Shown here: in pieces, positions 52,162-61,501 of the stretch
Layout: every line of letters begins with the position of its first letter
Position numbering within the stretch: position 1 is the first letter of the stretch
Assembly: GCF_011806525.1 (NCBI RefSeq)
Contig: NZ_JAAVKI010000004.1
Location: 124,001 to 188,000 of the forward strand
Direction of reading: 5' to 3'
Source: Thalassospira sp. HF15
Lineage (GTDB): Bacteria; Pseudomonadota; Alphaproteobacteria; Rhodospirillales; Thalassospiraceae
DNA: 64,000 nucleotides
The notes under the pieces: generated by a model
The model's database searches: none
What the model was told of the DNA's origin: nothing
What the model saw: only the letters and a program-made list of their open reading frames with translations
Program-made: the position numbers and the translations under genes

Positions 52162-53502
52162 ATGGAACAGCTGAGCAATCCGGACATCTATTTGCAATGG
52201 CTTGAACAGGCAATCGCCTGGTTATCTGCAAATGTCCTGCTGGTCCCGATTCTGATCCAGATTGCTGCCTGTCTGCTTGCCACTATCCCGGCCTTTTTGC
52301 TGCGCGGTCGTCTGGCGTCCCTTGTTGCACGATTGCAGGACTGGAAACCGCTTTTACCCTATGCCGGTTTTCGCCGCTTTGCGACGGTTCTGCCCAGTCT
52401 TGCCTTTCCGCTTATTCTGGTCATCACGATTTGGCTGATTGATGCCGTTGCCGTTCAGGCGGGGTATCGCCACAACGTTGTTCGTCTTGTCGCAAGCCTT
52501 CTGAATGCCTGGATTGTCATTCGCCTAGCCGCGGCCATCGTCAATGACCCTGTCTGGTCACGAACCATTGCCGCCGTTGCATGGACCTGGGCGGCGCTCA
52601 ACATCGTTGGCTGGCTGGAACCCGGCATCGAAATTCTTGACGGGCTGGCGGTCAATATCGGTGAATTCCGCATTTCGGTCTATGGCATCATCAAGGCCAT
52701 TTTGTCGCTTGCGGTTTTGCTGTGGGTCGCGTCCTTTGCCTCGCGCCTGTTTGAACAACGCATCCGCAAGGTCCATCACCTGACCCCGTCGGTGCAGGTG
52801 CTGATGGCAAAGCTTCTCAAGCTTGTGCTGCTGTCGATTGCGGTTCTGTTTGCGCTGTCGACCATGGGCGTCGACCTGACCGCACTTGCCGTGTTTGGTG
52901 GTGCGGTTGGTGTCGGGATCGGTTTTGGTCTGCAACGCATTTTCGCCAACCTGATCAGCGGTGTGATCCTGTTATTGGACCGGTCAATCAAGCCCGGCGA
53001 CGTCATCGCCATTGGCGAAACCTTTGGCTGGATTCAATCGTTGGGCGCACGCTACACCGCAGTTCGGACCCGCGACGGAACAGAGTTTCTGATCCCCAAT
53101 GAAGACCTGATCACAAATCAGGTCGAAAACTGGAGCCACTCGGACGTCAAGCTGCGCCTGAAAGTACCGGTCGGCATTTCATATAATTGCGACCCGCATC
53201 TTGCGATCAAGCTTTGTAACGAGGCCGCCGCAAAATGCCCGCGCGTGCAGGACAACCCCGGTCCCAATACCCTGATGCGCGGTTTTGGTGACAACTCGGT
53301 TGATCTGGAAATCCGCTTCTGGATCAATGACCCGCAAAACGGACGCGGCAACATCATCAGCGAAGTATTGCTCAATGTCTGGGACGCTTTCATCGAACAC
53401 AATATCGAAATCCCGTTCCCGCAGCGCGATCTGCATTTGCGCAGTGGCGATGCCCCGATCCGCGTCGAAATGACGCAAGGCCCCTCCTCCAAACAGTCCT
53501 GA
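52162..53502 (+). CDS. Mechanosensitive ion channel (MscS family)
   Basis: A 446-aa inner-membrane channel with about six helices; the last one carries the MscS pore pattern VFGGAVGVGIGFGLQRIFAN, followed by the cytoplasmic beta domain (LLDRSIKPGDVIAIGETFGW, FLIPNEDLITNQVENWS) and the vestibule. It opens under osmotic down-shock. ATG 52162 has AAGGC upstream; an upstream TTG at 52126 is rejected. It is longer than E. coli MscS because of extra N-terminal helices. Confidence 0.93.
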   Translation: MEQLSNPDIYLQWLEQAIAWLSANVLLVPILIQIAACLLATIPAFLLRGRLASLVARLQDWKPLLPYAGFRRFATVLPSLAFPLILVITIWLIDAVAVQAGYRHNVVRLVASLLNAWIVIRLAAAIVNDPVWSRTIAAVAWTWAALNIVGWLEPGIEILDGLAVNIGEFRISVYGIIKAILSLAVLLWVASFASRLFEQRIRKVHHLTPSVQVLMAKLLKLVLLSIAVLFALSTMGVDLTALAVFGGAVGVGIGFGLQRIFANLISGVILLLDRSIKPGDVIAIGETFGWIQSLGARYTAVRTRDGTEFLIPNEDLITNQVENWSHSDVKLRLKVPVGISYNCDPHLAIKLCNEAAAKCPRVQDNPGPNTLMRGFGDNSVDLEIRFWINDPQNGRGNIISEVLLNVWDAFIEHNIEIPFPQRDLHLRSGDAPIRVEMTQGPSSKQS

Positions 53503-53609
53503 CCCTGCCAAACCAAACCCTATGAGTTAGGCCGGTTTCACCGTCTTCAGCTTGTTGTCAGGTTGCGACGCCAGAATGCGTTATTCACGTATCAAAAGGC
53601 GTCCACTGA

Positions 53610-54308
53610 ATGCTGCAGCTTAATTACAACGAAAACGGCAATCCCTCGGCCAGACTTCGTTTGCAGAAGAACGGGTTTCTGTCGCGCGTTCCCATGCATG
53701 CCTGCGCAATTTCAATCCTGACCGGATCGGCCCACGAACGATCCGAAGTCGAGGATTTCATTTCCGGCATTTATGCCCACACCTATGAAGCCGACATTTC
53801 GGTGCATTACGACACACTGATGAGTGTGCGCGATGACCACGGCGACATCGTTGCGGCCCTCGGGTTCCGTTCTGCCGGGCATGGTCCGCTGTTTCTTGAA
53901 CAGTATCTCCGTCGTCCAATCAATTCCGTTCTGGGCATTCCACGTCATCAGATCGCTGAAATCGGCAATCTGGCATCGAATGGATCAGGCGCATCATCGT
54001 TCCTGTTCACCGCCCTTTCGGCCTATCTGTATCATAGCGGTTTCAAACAGGCCGTCGTGACCGGCACGGACACGCTTGAAAAGCGTCTGCGCAAAATGGG
54101 CCTCGAACCGGTACGCCATGCGTTGGCCGACCCGGCCCTGCTTGAATGCGGCAACACCCATTGGGGCTGTTATTACGACACCTGCCCGCATGTTCTTTCG
54201 GGCTCTGTCACCTTGGGATATCTGCGCCTGCAATCGCTTTTCGGCGCAGAATACAGCCACATGCGCCCGCGCCTTTACCCCCAATTCCAACATAATGGCG
54301 AGGTTTGA
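53610..54308 (+). CDS. Thermostable hemolysin family protein
   Basis: A 232-aa protein of the thermostable hemolysin family (named for Vibrio delta-VPH). Seen: EVEDFISGIYAHTYEADISV near the start, SVRDDHGDIVAALGFRSAG, FLEQYLRRPI, RHQIAEIGNLAS and GFKQAVVTGTDTLEKRLRKM. The layout (mixed alpha/beta, ExGNLAS-like core) resembles acyltransferases of the GNAT/autoinducer-synthase fold, which I infer from pattern only. No signal peptide or pore-forming segment is seen, so the name hemolysin may mislead. It is the first gene of a tight operon with a fused ligase-oxidase, an SDR and a TPR protein. Confidence 0.82.
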   Translation: MLQLNYNENGNPSARLRLQKNGFLSRVPMHACAISILTGSAHERSEVEDFISGIYAHTYEADISVHYDTLMSVRDDHGDIVAALGFRSAGHGPLFLEQYLRRPINSVLGIPRHQIAEIGNLASNGSGASSFLFTALSAYLYHSGFKQAVVTGTDTLEKRLRKMGLEPVRHALADPALLECGNTHWGCYYDTCPHVLSGSVTLGYLRLQSLFGAEYSHMRPRLYPQFQHNGEV

Positions 54309-54310
54309 TC

Positions 54311-56356
54311 ATGCTGTTTTCACGCATTGCCGAACATCCAACCGACAAGGTCGCCCTGCGCGCCGAAGCCGACCAGGTCAGCTATGGCAACCTGATCGCA
54401 CGCATTGAGACACATGCCAAAGACCTTGCGGATGTCGACGTGCTCGGCATTGCCCTTGATAACGAAATCGACTGGGTGATTTGGGATCTGGCGGCGATGA
54501 AGTCAGAAACCGTATGCGTTCCGATCCCGCCGTTTTTTACCAAGGCACAGATTGATCACGCCACGGCGACGGCGGGCATCACCCACATGATCACGCCAAA
54601 TGGCATGGTTCAAACCGGCCTTGCCAAATCCGCAACCATTCCGGCACGAACGGCAAAAATCACCTTCACATCCGGCACCACCGGCACGCCCAAGGGCGTA
54701 TGCCTGCCAGCGTCAGCCATGATGAATGTTGCAAGCTCGATCTATCAGATCCTGGGCGATGGTTTTGCCGGCACGCATTTTTCTGTCCTGCCACTGGCCG
54801 TCCTGCTTGAAAACGTCGCTGGTGTCTATGCTGGCTTGCTGGCCGGATGCACGGTTCATTTGACCGGATTGCAAAGCTTTGGCGCCCAGTACGAAAACCT
54901 GCATGGATTGTTAAAAGGCGCCGACGCGACCTCGGCCATTCTGGTGCCGGAACTCCTGCGTGTGCTGATGATGCAGGTCATGCAATTTGGTCCGCTGAGC
55001 AACCTTGAATTCATCGCCGTTGGCGGTTCAAGGATTGACCCGACCCTGATTGCCAAGGCCCGCCACATCGGACTGCCGGTTTACGAAGGATACGGCCTGT
55101 CGGAATGTGCATCGGTGCTGTCGATGAACGTTCCGGGCAAGGATAAACCGGGCACGACCGGTGCGTTGCTGCCGCATGTGAAGGCCGAAATCTGCGACGA
55201 TGAAATCATCATTCGCGATCCCGGTTTTCTGGGTTATGTCGGCGATCCGTCGTCAAACGGGGATGCAACCTCATCCCCCATCGAACGCTTTGCAACCGGT
55301 GATCTTGGCCAGATTTCCGAAGATGGCTTTGTCACCGTGACCGGGCGGCGCAAAAACGTTCTGATCACCTCGCTCGGGCGCAATATCTCCCCCGAATGGC
55401 CAGAGTCCGCCTTGCTTGCCCAGCCTGACATCTATCAGGCCATCGTTTTTGGCGACGGCAAACCGCATCTCGAAGCCCTGATCGTGCCAAGCCGGGCCGA
55501 TGCCGGTATCAATGCCGCCGTCGCGGCTGCAAATGCCAGCCTGCCTGAATATGCCCAAATCAAACACTTCACCCTTGCTGCCCCCTTCACCGCGCAGAAT
55601 GGCTGCCTGACCGGAAATGGTCGGCCCAAGCGCGATGTGATCCTCAGCCAGTATTCCTCCTTATCCAATCCATCGGAGCCTGCCATGAATTTCTATGATC
55701 GTTTGGTTGCCCAGACCGCTGACGCCCGCAACGCGCTTTATCACGTTCCGCAACTCGTTGACGGACTGTCGGGCAATATTTCGAGATCGACCTACGTCGC
55801 CTACCTGACGGAGGCCTATCACCACGTCAAACATACCGTTCCCTTCCTGATGGCAATGGGATCGCGCCTGCCCGATGACAAACGCTGGCTGCACAAGGCG
55901 GTGATTGAATATCTTGAAGAAGAAGAAGGCCACGAAGAGTGGATCCTTGATGATATCGAGGCCGCTGGTGGCGATCGCGAAGCGGCCCGCAACGCAACAC
56001 CAAACCTCGAAACCCAGGTGATGGTCGCCTATAACTACGACTATATCGCGCGTAAAAACCCGGTCGGTTTCCTTGGCATGGTCTTCATGCTTGAAAGCAC
56101 CTCGACCCAGATCGCAAGTCAGGGTGCAGACGCCGTCATGACCGGTCTTGATTTGCCGAAATCGGCCTTCAGCTATCTGTTCTCGCACGGATCGCTGGAT
56201 ATCGAGCACATGAAATTCTTCGAGAAAACCGTCAACCAGATCACTGACCCGGACGATCAGGCCGCGATCATCGAAGTCGCCAATAACACCTTCCGCCTGT
56301 TTGCCAACCTGTTCGCAGCGATCCCGCATGAAGGACAACGGAAAAATGTTGCTTGA
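54311..56356 (+). CDS. Acyl-adenylating enzyme fused to a haem-oxygenase-like diiron domain
   Basis: A 681-aa two-domain protein. Residues 1-450 are an AMP-dependent ligase: FTSGTTGTPKGV (ATP loop), YEGYGLSECAS, ATGDLGQI and GRRKNVLITSLGRNISPEWP, with the late Lys in GNGRPKRD. Residues 459-681 form a helical bundle of the haem-oxygenase-like diiron oxidase group, with six candidate iron ligands: Glu501, Glu538, His541, Glu595, Asp630 and His633 (EEEGH and LDIEHM motifs). UndA of this group oxidises fatty acids to alkenes. The link is direct and in frame. An internal GGAG-spaced ATG (55685) could also start the second domain alone. ATG 54311 follows GAGG. Confidence 0.8.
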   Translation: MLFSRIAEHPTDKVALRAEADQVSYGNLIARIETHAKDLADVDVLGIALDNEIDWVIWDLAAMKSETVCVPIPPFFTKAQIDHATATAGITHMITPNGMVQTGLAKSATIPARTAKITFTSGTTGTPKGVCLPASAMMNVASSIYQILGDGFAGTHFSVLPLAVLLENVAGVYAGLLAGCTVHLTGLQSFGAQYENLHGLLKGADATSAILVPELLRVLMMQVMQFGPLSNLEFIAVGGSRIDPTLIAKARHIGLPVYEGYGLSECASVLSMNVPGKDKPGTTGALLPHVKAEICDDEIIIRDPGFLGYVGDPSSNGDATSSPIERFATGDLGQISEDGFVTVTGRRKNVLITSLGRNISPEWPESALLAQPDIYQAIVFGDGKPHLEALIVPSRADAGINAAVAAANASLPEYAQIKHFTLAAPFTAQNGCLTGNGRPKRDVILSQYSSLSNPSEPAMNFYDRLVAQTADARNALYHVPQLVDGLSGNISRSTYVAYLTEAYHHVKHTVPFLMAMGSRLPDDKRWLHKAVIEYLEEEEGHEEWILDDIEAAGGDREAARNATPNLETQVMVAYNYDYIARKNPVGFLGMVFMLESTSTQIASQGADAVMTGLDLPKSAFSYLFSHGSLDIEHMKFFEKTVNQITDPDDQAAIIEVANNTFRLFANLFAAIPHEGQRKNVA

Positions 56357-57131
56357 GGAAAAAGACATCTTTCTCACCGGGGCAACCGGTGGGATCGGCA
56401 AACCGCTTGTTGCGATCCTCAAAGAACGCGGTGCCAATGTCCGGTCCTATGACCGGGCATCGCAAGGCGATCTGATGGAACGGATCGATACGACCTGCAA
56501 GGCGCTTCGTGAAGACACACCTGACATCCTGATCAACCTCGCCGGGATCAATGATTTCGGATATGCCGAAGATCAGGATTACGACGCGCTGCTAACCCTG
56601 AACCTGCTGGTGCCGATGCGTCTTTGTCAGGCGGTTCTGCCCGCCATGCGACGCCGCAACCACGGCCAGATCGTCAATATCGGCTCGATGGTCGGCTTGA
56701 TACCGCTGCCGCACATGACGGGCTACGCCGCTGCCAAATCCGGCCTCAAAGGCTATAGCGACGCGCTTCGCCGGGAACTGTGCGGCACGTCGATTGCGGT
56801 CAGCCATATTGCACCCCGTGCTGTCAGCACCAGCATGAACAGCGGTAAACTTGGCATGCTTAATCGCATGACCAAGGCCAGCGAAGATACCCCGCGCGAT
56901 GTTGCACTTCGCATTGCCAACGCGATTGAACGCAACGCCAGCGATTTTCGCATTGGCTGGCCAGAACGTCTGTTTGCCTCGCTCAATGCACTTGTCCCCT
57001 CGATGATCGACAAAGGACTGCGCAAGAACACCCGGATCGGCGAAGAAATACTCCAGACCGGCACGATACCAACCCGGCCGGAACTGATCACAAAAGCCGA
57101 CCGGCAAGACGCACAGAGGAACATCGCATGA
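56346..57131 (+). CDS. Short-chain dehydrogenase/reductase
   Basis: A 261-aa classical SDR: NAD(P) loop TGATGGIG (residues 12-19), NLAG, the catalytic Ser in IVNIGSMVGL and YAAAK. ATG 56346 overlaps the preceding gene by 11 bp, so translation is coupled. Downstream of the catalytic part, RAVSTSMNSGKLGML resembles SDRs acting on lipid or polyketide carbonyls. It should reduce or oxidise a product of the fused ligase-oxidase (inference). Confidence 0.9.
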   Translation: MLLEEKDIFLTGATGGIGKPLVAILKERGANVRSYDRASQGDLMERIDTTCKALREDTPDILINLAGINDFGYAEDQDYDALLTLNLLVPMRLCQAVLPAMRRRNHGQIVNIGSMVGLIPLPHMTGYAAAKSGLKGYSDALRRELCGTSIAVSHIAPRAVSTSMNSGKLGMLNRMTKASEDTPRDVALRIANAIERNASDFRIGWPERLFASLNALVPSMIDKGLRKNTRIGEEILQTGTIPTRPELITKADRQDAQRNIA

Positions 57132-57796
57132 AAATCAAACCACAGATTACCTCATTCGCCATTGCGACCGGTCTTCTTCTGGGTCTGTCGGCAGCGACAT
57201 ATGCCCAAAGCGCAACCCCTGCCGCAATGGACGGTGTCCGACATTTGCAACGCGAATGGGCGCATATCAAATACGACATCACAGACGAAGATGCGCAACT
57301 CGATGCCATTCACAAGCTTGAGGCCGACGGCGAAAAGCTGCGCGCACAGTTCCCCGACAGCCCGGAAGTACAAATCTGGCAAGGCATCATTCTTTCGACC
57401 GATGCCGGAATTGTCCGTGGTATTTCAGCACTTGGCAAAGTGCGCGATGCCCGTGAACTTTTTGAAAACGTGATCGAAACAGCCCCGACCGCGATGGATG
57501 GCTCTGCCTATACCTCGCTCGGATCGCTGTATTATCAGGTCCCGCCCTGGCCACTGGCTTTTGGCAGTGACACCAAGGCCGAGGAAAACCTCAAAAAGGC
57601 ACTGGCGCTTAATCCAAACGGCATTGACCCGAACTTCTTTTATGGCGATTTCCTGCGCCAACAGGAACGTTATGACGAAGCCCGGATCTATTTCGAAAAG
57701 GCACTCAATGCGCCTGATCGACCAGATCGCCCGCTTGCCGATGCCGGACGCCGCGCTGAAATAGCCCGTGCCCTCAACGAGATGGCAAGCAACTAA
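57128..57796 (+). CDS. Secreted TPR-like protein
   Basis: A 222-aa protein with a Sec signal peptide (MKIKPQITSFAIATGLLLGL, cleavage near AYAQ). The rest is helical with TPR-like repeats, for example DARELFENVIETAPTAMDGS and EARIYFEKALNAPDRPDR. The start overlaps the SDR stop in an ATGA arrangement. As the last gene of the hemolysin/ligase-oxidase operon it suggests that the pathway's product or its delivery involves the envelope (inference). A strong terminator follows. Confidence 0.82.
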   Translation: MKIKPQITSFAIATGLLLGLSAATYAQSATPAAMDGVRHLQREWAHIKYDITDEDAQLDAIHKLEADGEKLRAQFPDSPEVQIWQGIILSTDAGIVRGISALGKVRDARELFENVIETAPTAMDGSAYTSLGSLYYQVPPWPLAFGSDTKAEENLKKALALNPNGIDPNFFYGDFLRQQERYDEARIYFEKALNAPDRPDRPLADAGRRAEIARALNEMASN

Positions 57797-57816
57797 CCCT
57801 CTGCCCGCCAACCATC

Positions 57817-57853
57817 AAAAAAGGCCGGGAAGCTTATGCTTTCCGGCCTTTTG
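57817..57853 (+). terminator. Terminator of the hemolysin/ligase-oxidase operon
   Basis: AAAAGGCCGGGAAGC / GCTTTCCGGCCTTTT arms (one G-U pair) with a TTAT loop. It also faces the convergent YihY gene. Confidence 0.9.
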
Positions 57854-57872
57854 TCTATTGCACGACCAATTG

Positions 57873-59231
57873 TCAGCTGATGGTATCGGTCATCTCTTTC
57901 TGATCAATATCCGCTGTTTTGCCTTCATCCGGGTCTTTTTTGATCTGCTCTGGGATTTTGTCTTCTGGGCGCGGTGTATCAAGCAATTCCCCCACCTTCA
58001 CATCCAGAACTGTCTGGCGTTTCTTTTCAAGCTCGATCAAACGTTCGCGCATCGCGACCGGCCAGCCGCCATCGGTTTGCACAACCAGCAGCCGGTCATA
58101 ATCCAGAAACAGCCCAAGACGCGTCATCAGATCCATCAGCGAAATCCGCGACAGATCACCCGACAGCAACCAGCGATGGCTTTCGGATCTATCGATCAGT
58201 TTTTCACGCCGCAATGCTGCCAACGCCCAGTTCAAATCACGCCCACCCAGTTTGATTTCGCGCATCATCTTGCGATAGGTCGGCGGTTTGGCGGCCTCAT
58301 GGAAACGGCCCTGCAGATATTCCAGAACCCTTAACACTGCGATGATCCGTTCCATATGGCCGGGCACTGCCCCGCGCGGATCAGGGATCAGCCCTGCGGC
58401 CCGTGCCGCACGCCATTCGGATCGCGCGGCGGCCACCTGTGCGCCCAAAAGGATCACGATCCAGGTCAGATACATCCACAACAGAAAGATCGGCACAATC
58501 GCCACCGCACCATAGATGGTCTGATAGGTCGGGAATGTGGTGACATAAAACGCAAAAGCCTTCTTCAGCGTCTCAAACAAAACGGCTGCGACGACGCCAC
58601 CGGCCACACCATCAATGATCTCGACCGAACGGTTCGGCATGCCGACAAACAGCAACGAGAACGCCGCAGCCGACAGAATAAACGGTGCGAGAAACGTTAG
58701 TTGGCCAATCTGCGCGCCAAGCGCCTCACCCCCCACAAGATGGCGCATGGCAAAGATGTAGGACGCCAGTGACAGGCTAAGTCCGAGCAACATCGGCCCG
58801 ACTGTCAGAAGCGTCCAGAATACGACCAGACGCGACAACAATTTGCGCGGGCTGGTCACCCGGAAGACATCATTCATCGCCCCTTCAATGGCTGACAGCA
58901 GCATCACCGCCGTCAGGCCCAGAACGATTGTCCCAATTGCTGTCATCTGCCCGGTATTTTGCAGGAATCCGCCCAGATAATCTGTCACCTGCGCACCGGT
59001 TTCGGGCAGGAAGTTATTCAGGACCACATCCATGATCTGATCCTTGAACTGGTCAAACACCGGAAATGCGGACAAAACAGTCAGCGCAATCGCCAGAAAC
59101 GGCACCATCGCCAGCAGCGTCGTGTATGACAATCCCGCCGCGCGTTGCACGGATTTGTCATGCACGAAACGCATAATGGCATAGCGCCAGAACGCAGTTC
59201 GATCAGAGAGCAATTTCTGGAAATCGGCCAT
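57873..59231 (-). CDS. YihY/BrkB family membrane protein
   Basis: A 452-aa protein with six hydrophobic segments in the first 280 residues: RAAGLSYTTLLAMVPFLAIA, GTIVLGLTAVMLLSAIEGAM, and YGAVAIVPIFLLWMYLTWIV, the last being the family's signature. The C-terminal 170 residues are cytoplasmic with a winged-helix-like part (LNWALAALRREKLIDRSE) and an acidic tail. Members have been mislabelled as ribonuclease BN; the function is not settled. ATG 59231 (GGGGATAAG upstream) is proposed, with ATG 59252 or GTG 59270 as alternatives. It is divergent from fabI. Confidence 0.88.
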   Translation of the reverse strand: MADFQKLLSDRTAFWRYAIMRFVHDKSVQRAAGLSYTTLLAMVPFLAIALTVLSAFPVFDQFKDQIMDVVLNNFLPETGAQVTDYLGGFLQNTGQMTAIGTIVLGLTAVMLLSAIEGAMNDVFRVTSPRKLLSRLVVFWTLLTVGPMLLGLSLSLASYIFAMRHLVGGEALGAQIGQLTFLAPFILSAAAFSLLFVGMPNRSVEIIDGVAGGVVAAVLFETLKKAFAFYVTTFPTYQTIYGAVAIVPIFLLWMYLTWIVILLGAQVAAARSEWRAARAAGLIPDPRGAVPGHMERIIAVLRVLEYLQGRFHEAAKPPTYRKMMREIKLGGRDLNWALAALRREKLIDRSESHRWLLSGDLSRISLMDLMTRLGLFLDYDRLLVVQTDGGWPVAMRERLIELEKKRQTVLDVKVGELLDTPRPEDKIPEQIKKDPDEGKTADIDQKEMTDTIS

Positions 59232-59435
59232 TAAACGCTTATCCCCACGCATTTTCCGGTTATACTGCACCTGATCAACAAGATAGCGCGCCTACACGCG
59301 TTATAACAGGTCAGATTGACCTTGGACGCGCTTTGTGTAGGATGCGCCAAATGTCTAATGCCTTCTGGGGCGGTCGCGGCTTTTTTTGAATGCCTCTACC
59401 TGCCAGATAGAGAGATCGTGGGAACGAGAGGAAAT

Positions 59436-60266
59436 ATGAGCCTGTCCACCGACAACATTTCGGGCCTTATGGCCGGTAAGCGCGGCCTGATCATGGGCGT
59501 CGCGAACGACAAATCCATTGCCTGGGGCATTGCCCGTGCGGCTGCGGCTGCCGGTGCCGAAATCGCCTTTACCTATCAGGGCGAAGCCCTTGAGAAACGT
59601 GTGCGCCCGCTCGCAGAATCGGTCGGCAGCGACACCGTTCTTCCTTGTGATGTGACCGACGCGGCCAGCATGGATGCCGTTTTTGACACGCTCAAGGAAA
59701 AATGGGGCAAGCTTGACTTTGTCGTGCATGCCATCGGTTTCTCCGACAAAAACGAATTGCGCGGTCGCTATGTCGATACGTCGCCGGAAAACTTCGCGAT
59801 GTCGATGAACATCTCGGTCTATTCCTTTACCGCTGTCGCACAGCGCGCGGAAAAACTGATGACCGACGGTGGCTCGATGCTGACCCTGTCCTATTACGGC
59901 GCCGAAAAAGTGATGCCGCACTATAACGTCATGGGCGTTGCCAAAGCCGCCCTTGAAGCCAGTGTTAAATACCTTGCCAATGACCTTGGCCCGGATGGCA
60001 TCCGTGTGAATGCAATTTCGGCGGGTCCGATGAAAACCCTGGCGGCTTCGGGAATTGGTGATTTCCGCTATATCCTGAAATGGAACGAATACAACTCACC
60101 GATGCGCCGCAACGTCACCCTTGATGATGTTGGTGGCTCGGGTCTGTATTTCCTTTCGGATCTTTCGACCGGTGTTACGGGCGAAACCCATCATGTCGAT
60201 TGCGGCTATCACACCGTTGGCATGAAGCAGGCAGACGCACCTGACATCAATGTCCAGAAATCCTGA
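59436..60266 (+). CDS. fabI: Enoyl-[acyl-carrier-protein] reductase (NADH)
   Basis: A 276-aa SDR-superfamily enzyme, last step of fatty-acid elongation: trans-2-enoyl-ACP + NADH to acyl-ACP. Seen: the FabI-type loop GVANDKSIAWGIA, the catalytic area LSYYGAEKVMPHYNVMGVAK (Tyr and Lys with six residues between), and VNAISAGPMKTLAASGI. ATG 59436 has AGAGGAAAT upstream; the long frame before it (to 59316) is leader. It is the target of triclosan and isoniazid-like drugs in other bacteria. A hairpin follows, then aroC. Confidence 0.95.
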   Translation: MSLSTDNISGLMAGKRGLIMGVANDKSIAWGIARAAAAAGAEIAFTYQGEALEKRVRPLAESVGSDTVLPCDVTDAASMDAVFDTLKEKWGKLDFVVHAIGFSDKNELRGRYVDTSPENFAMSMNISVYSFTAVAQRAEKLMTDGGSMLTLSYYGAEKVMPHYNVMGVAKAALEASVKYLANDLGPDGIRVNAISAGPMKTLAASGIGDFRYILKWNEYNSPMRRNVTLDDVGGSGLYFLSDLSTGVTGETHHVDCGYHTVGMKQADAPDINVQKS

Positions 60267-60286
60267 TCCGGGCATGATATGATTTT

Positions 60287-60315
60287 GCGGGCTGCCCTGA
60301 TGGGCGGCCCGTTTT
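60287..60315 (+). terminator. Hairpin between fabI and aroC
   Basis: CGGGCTGCCC / GGGCGGCCCG arms (one G-U pair) with a TGAT loop and TTTT. It probably ends fabI, which means aroC has its own promoter or depends on read-through. Confidence 0.7.
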
Positions 60316-60349
60316 GTCTCTTAACTATTTGAATTCTGGATATTCGGTT

Positions 60350-61453
60350 ATGGCTGGCAACAGTTTTGGAACTCTTTTCCGCTTCACCACCTTTGGCGAA
60401 AGCCACGGCCCGGCCATCGGCTGCGTCGTTGATGGTGTGCCGCCACTTCTCGAACTTTCCGAGGCCGACATTCAGGACTACCTTGAAAAACGCAAACCCG
60501 GTCAGTCGCGCTTTACCACCCAGCGCCGTGAACCTGATCAGGTCAAGATCCTTTCAGGCGTGTTCGAAGGCAAAACCACCGGCACATCCATTGGCCTTCT
60601 GATCGAAAATGTCGATCAGCGTTCCAAGGATTACGGCGAGATCAAAAACCAGTTCCGCCCGGGCCATGCCGATTACACCTATTGGGAAAAATACGGCACG
60701 CGCGACTATCGCGGCGGCGGGCGGTCTTCTGCCCGTGAAACCGCCATGCGGGTTGCCGCAGGTGCCATCGCGCGCAAGATTTTGGGTGACGATATCAAAA
60801 TCCGTGCGGCCCTGGTCAAGATGGGCACCAAGGAAATCAATCGCGATAACTGGGACTGGGACGAGGTTGATAACAACCCGTTCTTCTGCCCGGACGCGCA
60901 AGCCGTGCCGGTGTTCGAAGAATATCTTGATGGCCTGCGCAAGGATGGCTCATCGGTTGGTGCGGTGATTGAGGTTGTCTGTTCCGGTGTTCCGGTCGGT
61001 CTGGGTGATCCGGTTTATGACAAGCTCGATGCCGATCTCGCCAAGGCGATGATGACGATCAATGCCGTCAAGGGTGTCGAAATCGGCAATGGCTTTGAAG
61101 CCGCCGAACTCACCGGCATTGAAAACGCCGATGAAATGCGTTTGGGCGACGATGGCAAGCCGGTCTTTGGCTCCAACCATGCGGGTGGCATTCTGGGCGG
61201 GATTTCATCGGGTCAGGACATTGTCGTGCGCTTTGCCGTCAAACCGACCAGTTCCATTCTGACCCCGCGCAAAAGCATCGATATCTATGGCAAGGAAGTC
61301 GATGTCGTCACCAAGGGTCGCCACGATCCTTGCGTCGGTATTCGTGGCGTTCCGGTTGGTGAAGCCATGGCAGCAATTGTTCTGGCAGACCACCTTCTGC
61401 GCCATCGCGCTCAATGCGAAGGCTGGAACAAGGACAAACATTTTCCAAGCTAA
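60350..61453 (+). CDS. aroC: Chorismate synthase
   Basis: A 367-aa FMN-dependent enzyme: 5-enolpyruvylshikimate 3-phosphate to chorismate. Seen: [20 protein letters not shown] (N-terminal signature), [20 protein letters not shown], and [23 protein letters not shown] 60350 matches the family N-terminus and has GGATATTCGG upstream; the frame from 60314 is leader. Length is typical. Confidence 0.96.
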   Translation: MAGNSFGTLFRFTTFGESHGPAIGCVVDGVPPLLELSEADIQDYLEKRKPGQSRFTTQRREPDQVKILSGVFEGKTTGTSIGLLIENVDQRSKDYGEIKNQFRPGHADYTYWEKYGTRDYRGGGRSSARETAMRVAAGAIARKILGDDIKIRAALVKMGTKEINRDNWDWDEVDNNPFFCPDAQAVPVFEEYLDGLRKDGSSVGAVIEVVCSGVPVGLGDPVYDKLDADLAKAMMTINAVKGVEIGNGFEAAELTGIENADEMRLGDDGKPVFGSNHAGGILGGISSGQDIVVRFAVKPTSSILTPRKSIDIYGKEVDVVTKGRHDPCVGIRGVPVGEAMAAIVLADHLLRHRAQCEGWNKDKHFPS

Positions 61454-61501
61454 TTTCCCGACTTTGTCGGGTCTTGCGAATATCACATCACAACGGGTCA
61501 A

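Noticed and set aside
54305..56356. The ligase-oxidase fusion as a frameshift or assembly error
   Set aside because: The frame is continuous with good codon use on both sides and a natural linker; nothing in the sequence shows an error, though relatives should be compared.
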